Positions 43,540-52,620 of a stretch of 64,000 nt of DNA are shown in pieces. This DNA is from Pseudomonas sp. PSB18 (lineage in GTDB: Bacteria > Pseudomonadota > Gammaproteobacteria > Pseudomonadales > Pseudomonadaceae). Each line of letters opens with the position of its first letter. Position 1 is the stretch's first letter. A model generated the notes under the pieces. It ran no database searches. It was not told where the DNA came from and saw nothing but the letters and a program-made list of their open reading frames with translations. Made by a program: the position numbers and the translations under genes. The stretch lies in assembly GCF_014596565.1 (NCBI RefSeq), contig NZ_NOIN01000006.1, positions 186,001 through 250,000 on the forward strand, written 5' to 3'.

Positions 43540-44568
43540 CTACTTTCGCCCAAACGTCGAACGATAGCTGCCAGGCGGAACGCCGAAAAAATCCCGGAAA
43601 CGCCGTTGGAAATGCGGGGAGCTGACAAAGCCCGTCGCCACGGCGACTTCTGTCATCGATCGATTCGTCTGTTGGATGAGTTGGCGTGCCCGGGTCAGGC
43701 GCAATTCCAGGTAGTAACGGGTTGGGGTCGCACCGAGAAAGCTGCAGAAGCGCCGCTCCAGCTGACGCTTGGAAATCTTCACGCAGGCCGCCAGTTCATC
43801 GATGGTCAATGGCTCTTCGATGTTTTGCCACATCAACTCCAGCGCCAGCTTGAGGCTTTCCGGCAGCCTCGGGTCCGTCTCGACGAAGACCGGCGGCAAA
43901 TCCGACGCATCGCCCGATTCGTCACACCGCAAAATTTCCTCGATGGCCCCCACCAGGGCCTCCCCTCCCGTCTGGCGGATCAACTGGAGCATCATGCGCA
44001 GCGAACTGTTTGCGCCGGCACAACTAACCCGTCCGCGGTCGACGACATAGGCCCGGCTCGATACCTTCACATGGGGGAAGACCTCCACCATCATCGCTCG
44101 GCTTTCCGGGTGAACGGCGCATTCGAAACCGTCCAGCAGGCTGGCGTCGGCAACGAAGAAAACCCCGTTCCACAGCCCTCCCAGTATCGCCCCCGATGCC
44201 GCATTGGCGCGCAGCTTGCGCCGCAGCAGGGGTACGCCTTGCAGCTTCACGCGAAAGCCCCCGGCGACGATGAGAACGTCCTGGTTTTCCGGCAATTGCG
44301 CCAGCTCGAGGTCGGTGGAAATGACAATCCCCAGGTCACTCGTCACCTGGCTCCCCGACACGCCGACCGTCAGAATCTCGTAGAGGGGCATGTCACACAT
44401 CAGGTTGGCCGTTACCAGGGCATCCACCGCACCGGTGAAGGACATCATCGAGAAATTGTCCATCAACACGAACGCGACACGGGTGGGAGCCTGATCGACC
44501 CCCGGCGCGCCGAGTGGCCGATAAGCCATGTTCTTGTTTTTAAGTACGCTCTCGAATGCGCTTGGCAT
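43540..44568 (-). CDS. GlxA-type AraC regulator (GbdR/CdhR-like)
   Basis: A 342-residue protein with an N-terminal DJ-1/PfpI-like domain (RVAFVLMDNFSMMSFTGAVD, LIVAGGF, LWNGVFFVADASLLDGF) and a C-terminal AraC HTH (residues about 235-335, ISKRQLERRFCSFLGATP, SMTEVAVATGFVSSPHFQRR). The elbow cysteine is replaced, as in the GbdR/CdhR/ArgR group, which controls catabolism of choline, glycine betaine, carnitine and arginine in Pseudomonas. Its position at the edge of a betaine-type cluster suggests a related inducer; that is inference. Confidence 0.88.
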   Translation of the reverse strand: MPSAFESVLKNKNMAYRPLGAPGVDQAPTRVAFVLMDNFSMMSFTGAVDALVTANLMCDMPLYEILTVGVSGSQVTSDLGIVISTDLELAQLPENQDVLIVAGGFRVKLQGVPLLRRKLRANAASGAILGGLWNGVFFVADASLLDGFECAVHPESRAMMVEVFPHVKVSSRAYVVDRGRVSCAGANSSLRMMLQLIRQTGGEALVGAIEEILRCDESGDASDLPPVFVETDPRLPESLKLALELMWQNIEEPLTIDELAACVKISKRQLERRFCSFLGATPTRYYLELRLTRARQLIQQTNRSMTEVAVATGFVSSPHFQRRFRDFFGVPPGSYRSTFGRK

Positions 44569-44694
44569 AGGGCCTCTTTCCTGAAGACGATCAGACTTGC
44601 GTCACTCTCGCATCTCAGGCAAGGGGCCATGGTGTGGGGAACGTCGCCATCGTGTGGATTAGCGACGCGGGACGCCTTTAAGTACCTGCGGCTC

Positions 44695-44721
44695 TAAAGT
44701 CTGCTCGCCTTTAGTCGATAG
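44695..44721 (+). promoter_or_regulatory. Sigma28 (FliA) promoter of the dCache chemoreceptor
   Basis: TAAAGTCT at 44695-44702, an 11-nt spacer and GTCGATAG at 44714-44721, against the consensus TAAAGTTT-N11-GCCGATAA. It lies 99 bp upstream of the chemoreceptor start and ties the gene to the flagellar regulon. Confidence 0.85.
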
Positions 44722-44819
44722 GCTGAGAGTAGACATGGGCGCTTTCTTTCCAGCACTCGCAACGTACACCGCCATTGTTTCCGCCGACCCAACACTTATA
44801 AATACCCGCGGGAGAAGTC

Positions 44820-46763
44820 ATGAATATCAAACAGAAGCTGACATGGGCGTTCGCGACCATCGCCTGCCTTCCGGTCGTCCTGGTGGCGGTGCTCGTCGTG
44901 CTGAACCTGCGCGAAGCGGCAAAAACCAACTTCCTCGACAGCAGCGGCCGGGAAATCCGGCAGATCGACAATGGCATGAAGACGTTCTTCGATGGCATCA
45001 GTCAGAACGTCGAATTCTTCGCCAAGGACCCGCGGATCGTGGCGGCAAAGGACCTGAAAAACTATTCCGCCGCCGACGCTGCACAAACGCCACTCCCTGA
45101 AACCAATAAACAGCTCCTGGATATTTTCGACCGCTTCGCCAAGAGCCACCCGACCACTGCCTATCTTTCCGTGGGCCTTGCCGATGGCGGCTACGCCAGC
45201 TGGCCTGATGACCCCAAGATCTCCAACTACGACCCTCGCGTGCGCCCATGGTACAAGGCCGCCATCGCCTCGCCTGGCGTGACTGTGCGTACAGATGCCT
45301 ATTACTGGGCGCCGGATGATATTTCGCTGATCGGCATCGTTCACACGGTGTCAGACGCTGCCGGCAAGCTGGTGGGCGTCGTCGGCCTCGACGTGTCGCT
45401 CAAGCAACTGACCGAACTGGTCAAGAACATCAAGCTGGGCGAAAGCGGCTACCTCATCCTCGTCGAGGGGAACGGCAACGTACTGGTGGATGCCCACGAC
45501 GCCAAGCACAACTTCAAGCCCCTCGCCGACCTCGGCCCCAACTACGCGGCGCTGGCCAAGAGCAGCGATGGCATGACCCAGGTCGAGATCGATGGCGTGT
45601 CCTACATGGTCAACATCGTGACCTCCAAGACCCTGGGCTGGCGCTTCATCGGCCTGATCAAAAGCGACGAAGTCATGGCCGAAGCCTCCAGCCTGACCTG
45701 GTTGATCGCCATTATCGCGGCTGTACTGGCTGTGATCTTCGCCGTGGTCGGCGCCAGCTTCGCCAGCGTCATCGTGCGACCGATTCGCGGCGTTGCAAAC
45801 GGCTTGCAGGAAATCGCCGAAGGTGAAGGCGACCTCACCCGTCAACTCTCCGTACAAGGCAAGGACGAAACGGCCACCCTAGCCAGCTGGTTCAACCAGT
45901 TCCTGGGTATGATTGCGCAGTTGGTACAGCGAATCGGCAGTGCTTCCTCCGATTTGCAAAGCGCTGCGGCCGACACCAGCGAAGTCGCCACCAACATGAA
46001 CGAAGCCGCCGGCCGCCAGCGCCAGGCGGTGGAGCTGGTCAGTACCGCCTTCAATGAAATGGTCGCGACCGCCAACGAAGTGGCCCGCTCCTGCAGCCAG
46101 GCCGCCACCAGCGCGGACACCGGCTACCGTGACGTGCATGACGGCCAGCACCACATCGGCGAAGCCACCGGCAGCGTGCTGAAACTGAGCGAAGACCTGC
46201 AACAGTCGACCCAGACCATGCAGGCGCTCGAGCAGGACAGCAAGAACATCAACACCATCCTCGACACCATCCGCTCGATTGCCGAGCAGACCAACCTGCT
46301 GGCCCTCAACGCCGCCATCGAAGCCGCACGCGCCGGCGATCAGGGTCGCGGTTTCGCCGTGGTAGCCGATGAAGTGCGAGCCCTGGCACGGCGCACCGCC
46401 GACTCCACCGGCGAGATCGACAGCCTGCTCGGTAACCTGGCCCGCCGTACCCAGGAAGTGACCCAGCAGATGCAGAGCAGCCTGCAGGTGTCGCAAACCA
46501 GCGTGGAACGTATCCAGCAGGCCCGCGACAGTTTCGACAAGATCCGCAACTCGGTGGACTCGATTCGCGACCAGAACACTCAGATCGCCACCGCCGCCGA
46601 GGAACAGCACCAAGTGGCCGAAGACATCAACCGGCACATCGCGCAGATCCATGCCGATGCGCAGTTGGTCGAGGAATTTGCCCACTCGGCACAGACCGGT
46701 TCGGGCCGCCTGACGGACATTTCCGGTCAACTGAGAGGCTTGGTGGGACGGTTCAAGTTCTAA
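44820..46763 (+). CDS. Methyl-accepting chemotaxis protein with dCache_1 sensor domain
   Basis: A 647-residue chemoreceptor with TM1 at residues about 9-30, a periplasmic double-Cache domain, TM2 at about 292-320, HAMP, and the signalling domain with EQTNLLALNAAIEAARAG. The sensor has Y137-x4-R142-x-W144-Y145 and D191, the core of the amino-acid/amine-binding motif of PctA-type receptors. The region where PctA has Y-x-D reads DAYYWAPDD, so the second conserved Asp is missing and the ligand may differ. It is expressed from a FliA promoter. The neighbouring transport and catabolic genes suggest a quaternary amine, amine or carboxylate attractant, unproven. Confidence 0.93.
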   Translation: MNIKQKLTWAFATIACLPVVLVAVLVVLNLREAAKTNFLDSSGREIRQIDNGMKTFFDGISQNVEFFAKDPRIVAAKDLKNYSAADAAQTPLPETNKQLLDIFDRFAKSHPTTAYLSVGLADGGYASWPDDPKISNYDPRVRPWYKAAIASPGVTVRTDAYYWAPDDISLIGIVHTVSDAAGKLVGVVGLDVSLKQLTELVKNIKLGESGYLILVEGNGNVLVDAHDAKHNFKPLADLGPNYAALAKSSDGMTQVEIDGVSYMVNIVTSKTLGWRFIGLIKSDEVMAEASSLTWLIAIIAAVLAVIFAVVGASFASVIVRPIRGVANGLQEIAEGEGDLTRQLSVQGKDETATLASWFNQFLGMIAQLVQRIGSASSDLQSAAADTSEVATNMNEAAGRQRQAVELVSTAFNEMVATANEVARSCSQAATSADTGYRDVHDGQHHIGEATGSVLKLSEDLQQSTQTMQALEQDSKNINTILDTIRSIAEQTNLLALNAAIEAARAGDQGRGFAVVADEVRALARRTADSTGEIDSLLGNLARRTQEVTQQMQSSLQVSQTSVERIQQARDSFDKIRNSVDSIRDQNTQIATAAEEQHQVAEDINRHIAQIHADAQLVEEFAHSAQTGSGRLTDISGQLRGLVGRFKF

Positions 46764-46777
46764 ACAAAATTGCCTGA

Positions 46778-46797
46778 ACGAGCCAGGGACGGCTCGC
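46778..46797. terminator. Hairpin between convergent chemoreceptor and acyl-CoA ligase genes
   Basis: A 6-bp stem ACGAGCC/GGCTCGC-like (CGAGCC at 46779-46784 with GGCTCG at 46791-46796) and a 6-nt loop in the 49-bp gap. There is no T-run, so termination strength is doubtful. Confidence 0.45.
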
Positions 46798-46812
46798 TCT
46801 ATAGCCGAGGAC

Positions 46813-48465
46813 TTACCCTCCCGACGCCAGTCGAATAATCGCTTCCCGACTTCCCGCTTGTTCGCGAAGAATGAATTTCTGGATTTTCCCGGTCGCCGTT
46901 TTCGGCAGTTCCATGAACACGACCCTGCGCGGGCACTTGAACCGCGCCAAACGTTCCTGGCAGAAGGCAATCAGTTCCGCTTCACCGGGCGGCGTTACGC
47001 CGACCTTGAGTTCGATGAACGCACAAGGCACCTCGCCCCATTTATCGTCGGGCTGAGCGACCACTGCCGCATGCAACACCGCCGGATGGCCATGAATCAC
47101 GTCCTCGATTTCGATGGACGAGATATTTTCCCCACCCGAGATGATCACGTCCTTACAGCGATCAGTGATCTGTACATAACCATTCTCATGCACCACTGCG
47201 ACGTCGCCCGTATGGAACCAACCGCCGCCAAACGCCTTTTCGTTTGCACGGGGGTTTTTCAGGTAGCCCATCATCACCGTATTGCCGCGAAGCAACAGTT
47301 CACCGGTGGTCCGGCCGTCGTGCGGGACAGGCTCGAAGGTCTCGGCATCCGCCACCATCAACCCTTCGAATGCGGCCGCTCGCGCGCCCTGGCGTACCCG
47401 AAGCGAGCTCTGCTCAGACGATGGGCGATCAGACCAATCGTCCTGCCATACGCAACTGACAGGCGTGCCACAGACCTCGGTGATCCCGTAGACGTGGTCA
47501 ACATCGAAACCGAGCGAGACGACCGCATTCAATACCGCCGCGGGGGGTGGTGAACCAGCAGTCAATACCCGCACCGGAGACGCCAGCGGTGGTCGCGCCG
47601 TTGAGTTGGCAATCATCGCCATGACAATGGGCGCGGCACAGAAATGATCGATCCCATGTTGTTCGATGGCATCGAACACGGCGTCTGCAGAGACCTTGCG
47701 AAGGCACACATGCGTACCCGCCGCCGCCGTGATCGCCCAGGTAAAACACCATCCGTTGGCATGAAACATCGGGAGCGTCCACAAATAGCGCGGCGCTCTG
47801 GAGACCGGCCAGTTGGTGAGTTGCAGCATGCTCATCAGGTACGTTCCCCGATGACTGGCAACCACCCCTTTAGGGTCGCCGGTGGTGCCAGAGGTGTAAT
47901 TGAGCGCGATGGGTTGCCATTCATCAGCCGGCCAAACGCCAGCAAACTCAGGATCGCCTTCATGCAGCAGCGACTCATAATCGATTTCACCGATCGCTGA
48001 GCCCACCGGCGCCAGATGATCGTTGATATCGACAACTATCGGGCGCTCCTCAAGCAGTTCGGTAGCCGCCCCGGCCAGCGCGGCAAATTCGCGATCGACA
48101 AAGAGCACCTTGCACTCCCCGTGACGAAGAATGAACGCCACGCCCTCTGCATCCAGCCGATAGTTGACGCAGTTCAGAACCGCGCCGGATAAAGGCACAC
48201 CGTAATGCGCTTCGAACATCGCGGGCGTGTTAGGCGATAGAATCGAAACCGTGTCGCCCTTCCCGATTCCTCTGGCGACCAGTGCAGAGGCGAGGCGAAA
48301 GGCGCGGTCGCGGGTTTCAGCCCAGGTTCTGCGTAGATCGCCATGAATGACCGCAACCCGACTTGGGTGCACCAGTGCCGCGCGGTCCAGGAACCCAAGA
48401 GGCGTGAGAGGCAGATGGTTCGCAGGACTTCGGTCGAGACCGTACTCATAGGCTTCACGACTCAT
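46813..48465 (-). CDS. AMP-dependent acyl-CoA synthetase (AlkK/DmdB-like)
   Basis: A 550-residue adenylate-forming ligase. The ATP/AMP motif LNYTSGTTGDPKGVV is at residues about 188-202. Core motifs YGITEVCG and GWFHTGDVAVVHENGYVQITDR follow, then the hinge KDVIISGGENISSIEIE and the catalytic lysine of TATGKIQKF. The overall sequence resembles medium-chain ligases and the 3-methylmercaptopropionyl-CoA ligase (DmdB) family. Its start overlaps the nitroreductase stop by 4 bp. Linked to a MaoC hydratase and a DMSP-lyase-like cupin it could activate acrylate or a methylated propionate; an aromatic or fatty acid is equally possible. Confidence 0.9.
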   Translation of the reverse strand: MSREAYEYGLDRSPANHLPLTPLGFLDRAALVHPSRVAVIHGDLRRTWAETRDRAFRLASALVARGIGKGDTVSILSPNTPAMFEAHYGVPLSGAVLNCVNYRLDAEGVAFILRHGECKVLFVDREFAALAGAATELLEERPIVVDINDHLAPVGSAIGEIDYESLLHEGDPEFAGVWPADEWQPIALNYTSGTTGDPKGVVASHRGTYLMSMLQLTNWPVSRAPRYLWTLPMFHANGWCFTWAITAAAGTHVCLRKVSADAVFDAIEQHGIDHFCAAPIVMAMIANSTARPPLASPVRVLTAGSPPPAAVLNAVVSLGFDVDHVYGITEVCGTPVSCVWQDDWSDRPSSEQSSLRVRQGARAAAFEGLMVADAETFEPVPHDGRTTGELLLRGNTVMMGYLKNPRANEKAFGGGWFHTGDVAVVHENGYVQITDRCKDVIISGGENISSIEIEDVIHGHPAVLHAAVVAQPDDKWGEVPCAFIELKVGVTPPGEAELIAFCQERLARFKCPRRVVFMELPKTATGKIQKFILREQAGSREAIIRLASGG

Positions 48466-49202
48466 ACCACTGACTCCTTATTATTGTGATGGAACGTTGC
48501 GAACGCGCTCACCGGCTCTCGATCAGTCACCAGGCTGTTTTCCAGGCTGGACTCGTCCGCATAGCCAAGGCTCATACCGCACACCAGCATCTGATCGGAG
48601 GGGATACCGAGTAACTCGGCAATCACTTGGTGATACTTCAAGAAGGCGGCTTGGGGACAGGTATGCAATCCTCTGCCACGGGCCGCGACCATCACGCTCT
48701 GCAGGAACATGCCGTAGTCGAGCAAACTCCCTTTCTGAAGCACTCGATCGATGGTGAACAGCAGGCCCACCGGCGCATCGAAAAATCGATAATTGCGACC
48801 GTGCTGCTGATGCATGCGTTGCTTGTCGCCCTTTTCAATACCCAGCAGGCCGTACAACTCCCACCCCACCTGTCTCTTCCTGTCGATGTAAGGCGTGACC
48901 CATTGGCGGGGGTAATACTCGTAGGCATCTTCAAGGCCAAGACTCGACGCCGGATCGTCATCGAGCTGGGCGATGACCTGGGACAGCTGGTCCTTGACCT
49001 CCCCCGTCACCACGTGGACCCGCCACGGCTGCATGTTCACGCCGGTGGGACAGAAACGAGCGATGTCGAGAATGGCTTCGACCTCTTCGAGCGGCACCGG
49101 GGTTGGCAAATAGGCCCTCATGCTGCGACGCGTGGTGATCGCCCAATCCACCGTTCGACTCAGCAATTCAGGCGAGAGTGGAGGTTGTGATAAGCGGTTC
49201 AT
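48462..49202 (-). CDS. Nitroreductase-family flavoprotein
   Basis: A 246-residue FMN-dependent oxidoreductase. The FMN-binding N-terminus is AITTRRSMRAYLPTPVP (residues about 22-38), with CPTGVNMQPWRVHVVTG next and GRGLHTCPQAAFLKYH later. Members reduce nitro groups, quinones or enals, or supply reduced flavin. It lies in the middle of a three-gene operon, 55 bp after the MFS gene and overlapping the ligase gene, so it presumably acts on the same transported carboxylate or its CoA ester. Confidence 0.9.
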   Translation of the reverse strand: MNRLSQPPLSPELLSRTVDWAITTRRSMRAYLPTPVPLEEVEAILDIARFCPTGVNMQPWRVHVVTGEVKDQLSQVIAQLDDDPASSLGLEDAYEYYPRQWVTPYIDRKRQVGWELYGLLGIEKGDKQRMHQQHGRNYRFFDAPVGLLFTIDRVLQKGSLLDYGMFLQSVMVAARGRGLHTCPQAAFLKYHQVIAELLGIPSDQMLVCGMSLGYADESSLENSLVTDREPVSAFATFHHNNKESVV

Positions 49203-49257
49203 GCTCTTTTCCCATGGGTGACGAATTCAGGAAAGCCTCGGCGTTTCAACCGTAGGG

Positions 49258-50601
49258 TCAGCCAGGCAGCGCAGCGGCCTTTCGCACGCGGGCCGAATCG
49301 GCGCGGGTCTGATTGATCAGGGAAACGGCGGCGGCGCCAATGAGACCGGCCAGGCTGATCGCCATGAAGTTCTGTTCGAGGGGCAACTTGATCGACACCA
49401 ACCAGCCAATGAGCACCGGCGCGACGATGGCGCCGACACGGCCAACCCCGGAGGCGAAACCGACGCCGGTAGAGCGAATGGTCGAAGGGTAGAAATCGCC
49501 CGCATAGGCATACGCCAGAAGCTGCGTGCCCAGGGTCGATGCACCGACGATGAATACGACTGCAAATAACAGGCTCGTGGACCGGGTGTATCCCAACACC
49601 GTCAACGCGATTGCACCGATCAGATAAAACGCGACCAGTACATGCTTGATATTCAACTTGTCGCTGAGCCAACCGCCCCCGAGCGCACCCGCTATCGCCC
49701 CCACGTTGAAGACGATGACGAAGTTCAGCGCAGACCCGAGGCTGAACCCGGCCATGGCCATCAACTTGGTGAGCCAGGAGTTGAGTGCGTAGACCATGAA
49801 CAGGCCGGTCATGAAAGCCGCCCAGATCATTACGGTGCTGAACCCTCGGCCGTCTCGAAAGAGATTTCGAACCGGCGCTTCCTGCTTGTCCAATACTTCC
49901 GCGTTGCCGGTCATGACCGCGTCGTCACTGATCACCAGCCCCGGATCGATTTTCCGGGCGATTGCACGCAGCTCGTCCTGGCGCCCCTTCTTGAGCAGAT
50001 TCCCAATGGACTCGGGCATGGTTTTCAAGATGAAGGGGATCAAGAACACCGGCAGGCCCGCCACATAGAAAACCGACTGCCAGCCATGGCTTTCGATGAG
50101 TTGCTTGGCGGTCAGGGCCACCAGAATGCCCCCGACCGAATAGCCTGCGAACACCAGCGTCACCATGCGGGTACGCAACTTGATGGGAGAGAACTCGCCC
50201 ATTTGCGCCGTACAGATCGGCAGGACGCCGCCAATGCCAAGACCGGCGATAAACCGCGCGGTGCTGAAACTGATCGGATCGTTCGTGAGGCCCGCCGCGG
50301 CGGTGAAAAGACTGAACAGCGCCACGCAGATGGCGACCATCCTCGGCCGACCGATGCGGTCTGCCAACGTCCCGAGGAAGATTGCCCCGAGCATGGTTCC
50401 GAACAGCGCGGAGCCGGCCATGACTCCCGCACTGGTCGGTTCAATGTTCATATCAGTCATGATGGCCGGCAATGCCGCGCCCACGACAGCCAGGTCATAC
50501 CCATCGATAATCAGAATGAGCACGCACCAGAACAGGATAAGACCATGGAAGCGATTGAACCTTGAGTCGCCCGTGAGCGCATACACATTGACCGATTGCA
50601 T
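49258..50601 (-). CDS. MFS transporter, aromatic acid:H+ symporter (AAHS) type
   Basis: A 447-residue, 12-helix permease. The N-terminal helix carries the DGYDLAVVGAALP motif (residues about 33-45) used for substrate in PcaK/BenK-type permeases, and the loop 2-3 signature is GTLADRIGRPRM. It is the first gene of an operon with the nitroreductase and acyl-CoA ligase, so a carboxylate imported here may be activated to its CoA ester. The exact substrate is unknown. GGAGACACC precedes the start. Confidence 0.9.
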   Translation of the reverse strand: MQSVNVYALTGDSRFNRFHGLILFWCVLILIIDGYDLAVVGAALPAIMTDMNIEPTSAGVMAGSALFGTMLGAIFLGTLADRIGRPRMVAICVALFSLFTAAAGLTNDPISFSTARFIAGLGIGGVLPICTAQMGEFSPIKLRTRMVTLVFAGYSVGGILVALTAKQLIESHGWQSVFYVAGLPVFLIPFILKTMPESIGNLLKKGRQDELRAIARKIDPGLVISDDAVMTGNAEVLDKQEAPVRNLFRDGRGFSTVMIWAAFMTGLFMVYALNSWLTKLMAMAGFSLGSALNFVIVFNVGAIAGALGGGWLSDKLNIKHVLVAFYLIGAIALTVLGYTRSTSLLFAVVFIVGASTLGTQLLAYAYAGDFYPSTIRSTGVGFASGVGRVGAIVAPVLIGWLVSIKLPLEQNFMAISLAGLIGAAAVSLINQTRADSARVRKAAALPG

Positions 50602-50850
50602 AGGGTGTCTCCTTCGATCTTGTTCTTATTGGAGAAGTGCACAGGGGTTGCCGATCTGTTGGGCTACCTGTGACGCATCCTAGAATTCAAAATGAAGTTG
50701 GCCCATGCCCGAAGACATCGTTGTGAATGACCGATCCGGGCACCCGATGGACTTGCCAGTCAAGCCACAAACCGTGGAAGCAAAGCTTGTTCCCACGGGA
50801 CTTGCACCGTTTGGTCTTTAACTGACTGGCATCAAGGCAAGTACAGGCCG

Positions 50851-51867
50851 CTAGGGAGCGGCGGGATTACTGCGATAGGCCCCTGGGCTGACGCCCGTCC
50901 ACTTCTTGAAGGCGCGGTGAAACGCACTGGTTTCCTGAAATCCGGTGAGGGCCGCGACATCGCTCACACTCAGCTCAGCCCGGCTCAACAGGTTGATTGC
51001 CATGTCCCGCCGAAGATCGTCTTTCAGACGTTGATAGCTGGTGCCTTCGGCCTGGAGACGGCGCTGGAAGGTCGAGCTGGAGATTCGCAGGTCTTTGGCG
51101 ATTGCATCCAACTCCGGCCAATCATCTGGGCCTTGCTCTCGCAGACGATGCCGAATCAAAGCACTCAGGCTTTCATCGTTGCGGTACTTCACCAAAAGAT
51201 TGCCGGGCGCTTCGCGAAGAAAGGCGGACAGATGACTGTTGTTCTGGGCAATTTTCAGGCTCAGGAAACTACGGTCAAAGCGAATCCACGTCGTCGCCGA
51301 ACCGTATTCGATGTCCGCACAAAAACGCATCCGGTAGTCGCTGTCGTCCTCTGGACGGGCGGGTCGAAAGCGCACTTCCTGCAACGGGATTCTCCTGTTG
51401 GCCAACCAACAAAGCAGGCCGTGCACCAGGATCAGCCAAGTGCCATAGGCAAATAGGCGGCGCTCGATCCCATGGTCATGAATGATGATCCGCGCCTCAT
51501 CTCCCTCGATCTCCAGCGTCCCGTAGATGTCATCGAGAATGCTTCGAAGAAAAGCCAGGATGCGCTGTAAAGCGTGTTCCAGGGAACGGCATCCGATGAC
51601 GGCATGGCACATCAGTTGGAAGCTTCCCCTGCGCATCGGATGACTATCGATTCCGAAAAACTCGTCATCCAACTGATCCGACAAGGCGATCCACAGACGG
51701 GAAAAGGCGGACGCCTCGACTCGCGCCTGCGGGGCGTTCAGAAGTTCAGGGTCAATACGGGCGAACTGCAGAATCGGTTGTACATCCAGGCCACGTTGAA
51801 TCGCGCCGGACAACGCTTCACGTACCAATCCGATTGAAGTGGTCCCCTTGTATTGAGCCTGTGCCAT
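50851..51867 (-). CDS. AraC-family regulator with arabinose-binding-like domain (OruR/ArgR-like)
   Basis: A 338-residue regulator. The N-terminal PF12625-type domain (residues about 20-205) is followed by an AraC HTH at about 230-335 (LRISSSTFQRRLQAEGTSYQ, LSVSDVAALTGFQETSAFHRAFKKW). ATG 51867 has GGAG 7 nt upstream; a longer frame extends another 40 residues without support. It lies upstream of the MFS operon and divergent from the MaoC gene, so it could control both. A degenerate hairpin at about 50772-50798 separates it from the MFS gene. Confidence 0.88.
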   Translation of the reverse strand: MAQAQYKGTTSIGLVREALSGAIQRGLDVQPILQFARIDPELLNAPQARVEASAFSRLWIALSDQLDDEFFGIDSHPMRRGSFQLMCHAVIGCRSLEHALQRILAFLRSILDDIYGTLEIEGDEARIIIHDHGIERRLFAYGTWLILVHGLLCWLANRRIPLQEVRFRPARPEDDSDYRMRFCADIEYGSATTWIRFDRSFLSLKIAQNNSHLSAFLREAPGNLLVKYRNDESLSALIRHRLREQGPDDWPELDAIAKDLRISSSTFQRRLQAEGTSYQRLKDDLRRDMAINLLSRAELSVSDVAALTGFQETSAFHRAFKKWTGVSPGAYRSNPAAP

Positions 51868-52108
51868 CTTTTCTCCATAAAGCCATGTGCGGACGGGACT
51901 GCCTTCACCGGTCCGCGCTACGTGGCTTTGCCGGCGGGATCCTGGCTCGATCATAACCACGTTCGATTGCCCGCATTCCTCTGTCAATGTCCAAAACGTT
52001 CACTTGGGCTGAGGTATTTGAACATTGCCGCAGTCAAGTACGCTCTCCAAGATCAGGGGGACTTGTAAAGGACTCGTGGTTTGAAAAACAAATGAGGGGA
52101 TTGACCCC

Positions 52109-52576
52109 ATGACGCACGCAACGCTCTTCTGGGAAGACTTCAAGCCAGGCCATACATGGACGGCATCTCGGCCTGAAGCGATGAGTGAAGAAGAGATCAT
52201 CGCCTTTGCCTTGGAGTATGACCCCCTGGACATGCACATTGACCCGGAGCAGGCTCGCAAAAGCCCCCTCGGCGTTCACTGTGCCAGCGGGATACAGACC
52301 TTCGCGATCGTGCAACGCCTCATGTGCGAGGTCTTGTACCTGCGGACCCGCATCGTCGCGGGTGGACAGTTCGATAAATTCCGGATGTTGTCCCCGGTGC
52401 TGCCGGGGGATGTGATCAGCATCGGCGCCAAGGTACTGACCTCAACCTCCCACCCCCGGAGAAATGACCGAGGCTGGGTTGTCCTGGCGGTTGAAGTGTT
52501 CACCGACAACCTTAGAAAAGTGCTCACCTACGAGGTGTCGGTGCTGATCATGCGCCGTGGATTCGAAGGCTGCTGA
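52109..52576 (+). CDS. MaoC-like hot-dog-fold hydratase
   Basis: A 155-residue single hot-dog domain. The hydratase-2 catalytic motif is visible as the aspartate and histidine in YDPLDMHIDPEQA (residues about 37-49). The substrate-channel region GVHCASGIQTFAIVQRL follows. Such enzymes hydrate enoyl-CoA thioesters. It is divergent from the AraC gene, with GAGGGG as ribosome site. In this setting it could act on the CoA ester made by the nearby ligase. Confidence 0.88.
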   Translation: MTHATLFWEDFKPGHTWTASRPEAMSEEEIIAFALEYDPLDMHIDPEQARKSPLGVHCASGIQTFAIVQRLMCEVLYLRTRIVAGGQFDKFRMLSPVLPGDVISIGAKVLTSTSHPRRNDRGWVVLAVEVFTDNLRKVLTYEVSVLIMRRGFEGC

Positions 52577-52620
52577 TCCAGCGGTGACGTGCGAACGTCC
52601 GACTGGTCAGCAGCGAGGCA

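Noticed and set aside
46813..50601. Ligase/nitroreductase/MFS operon as a confirmed DMSP demethylation (DmdBCD) pathway
   Set aside because: There are no DmdA, DmdC or DmdD homologues here, and ligases of this family act on many acids, so only a possible link is reported.
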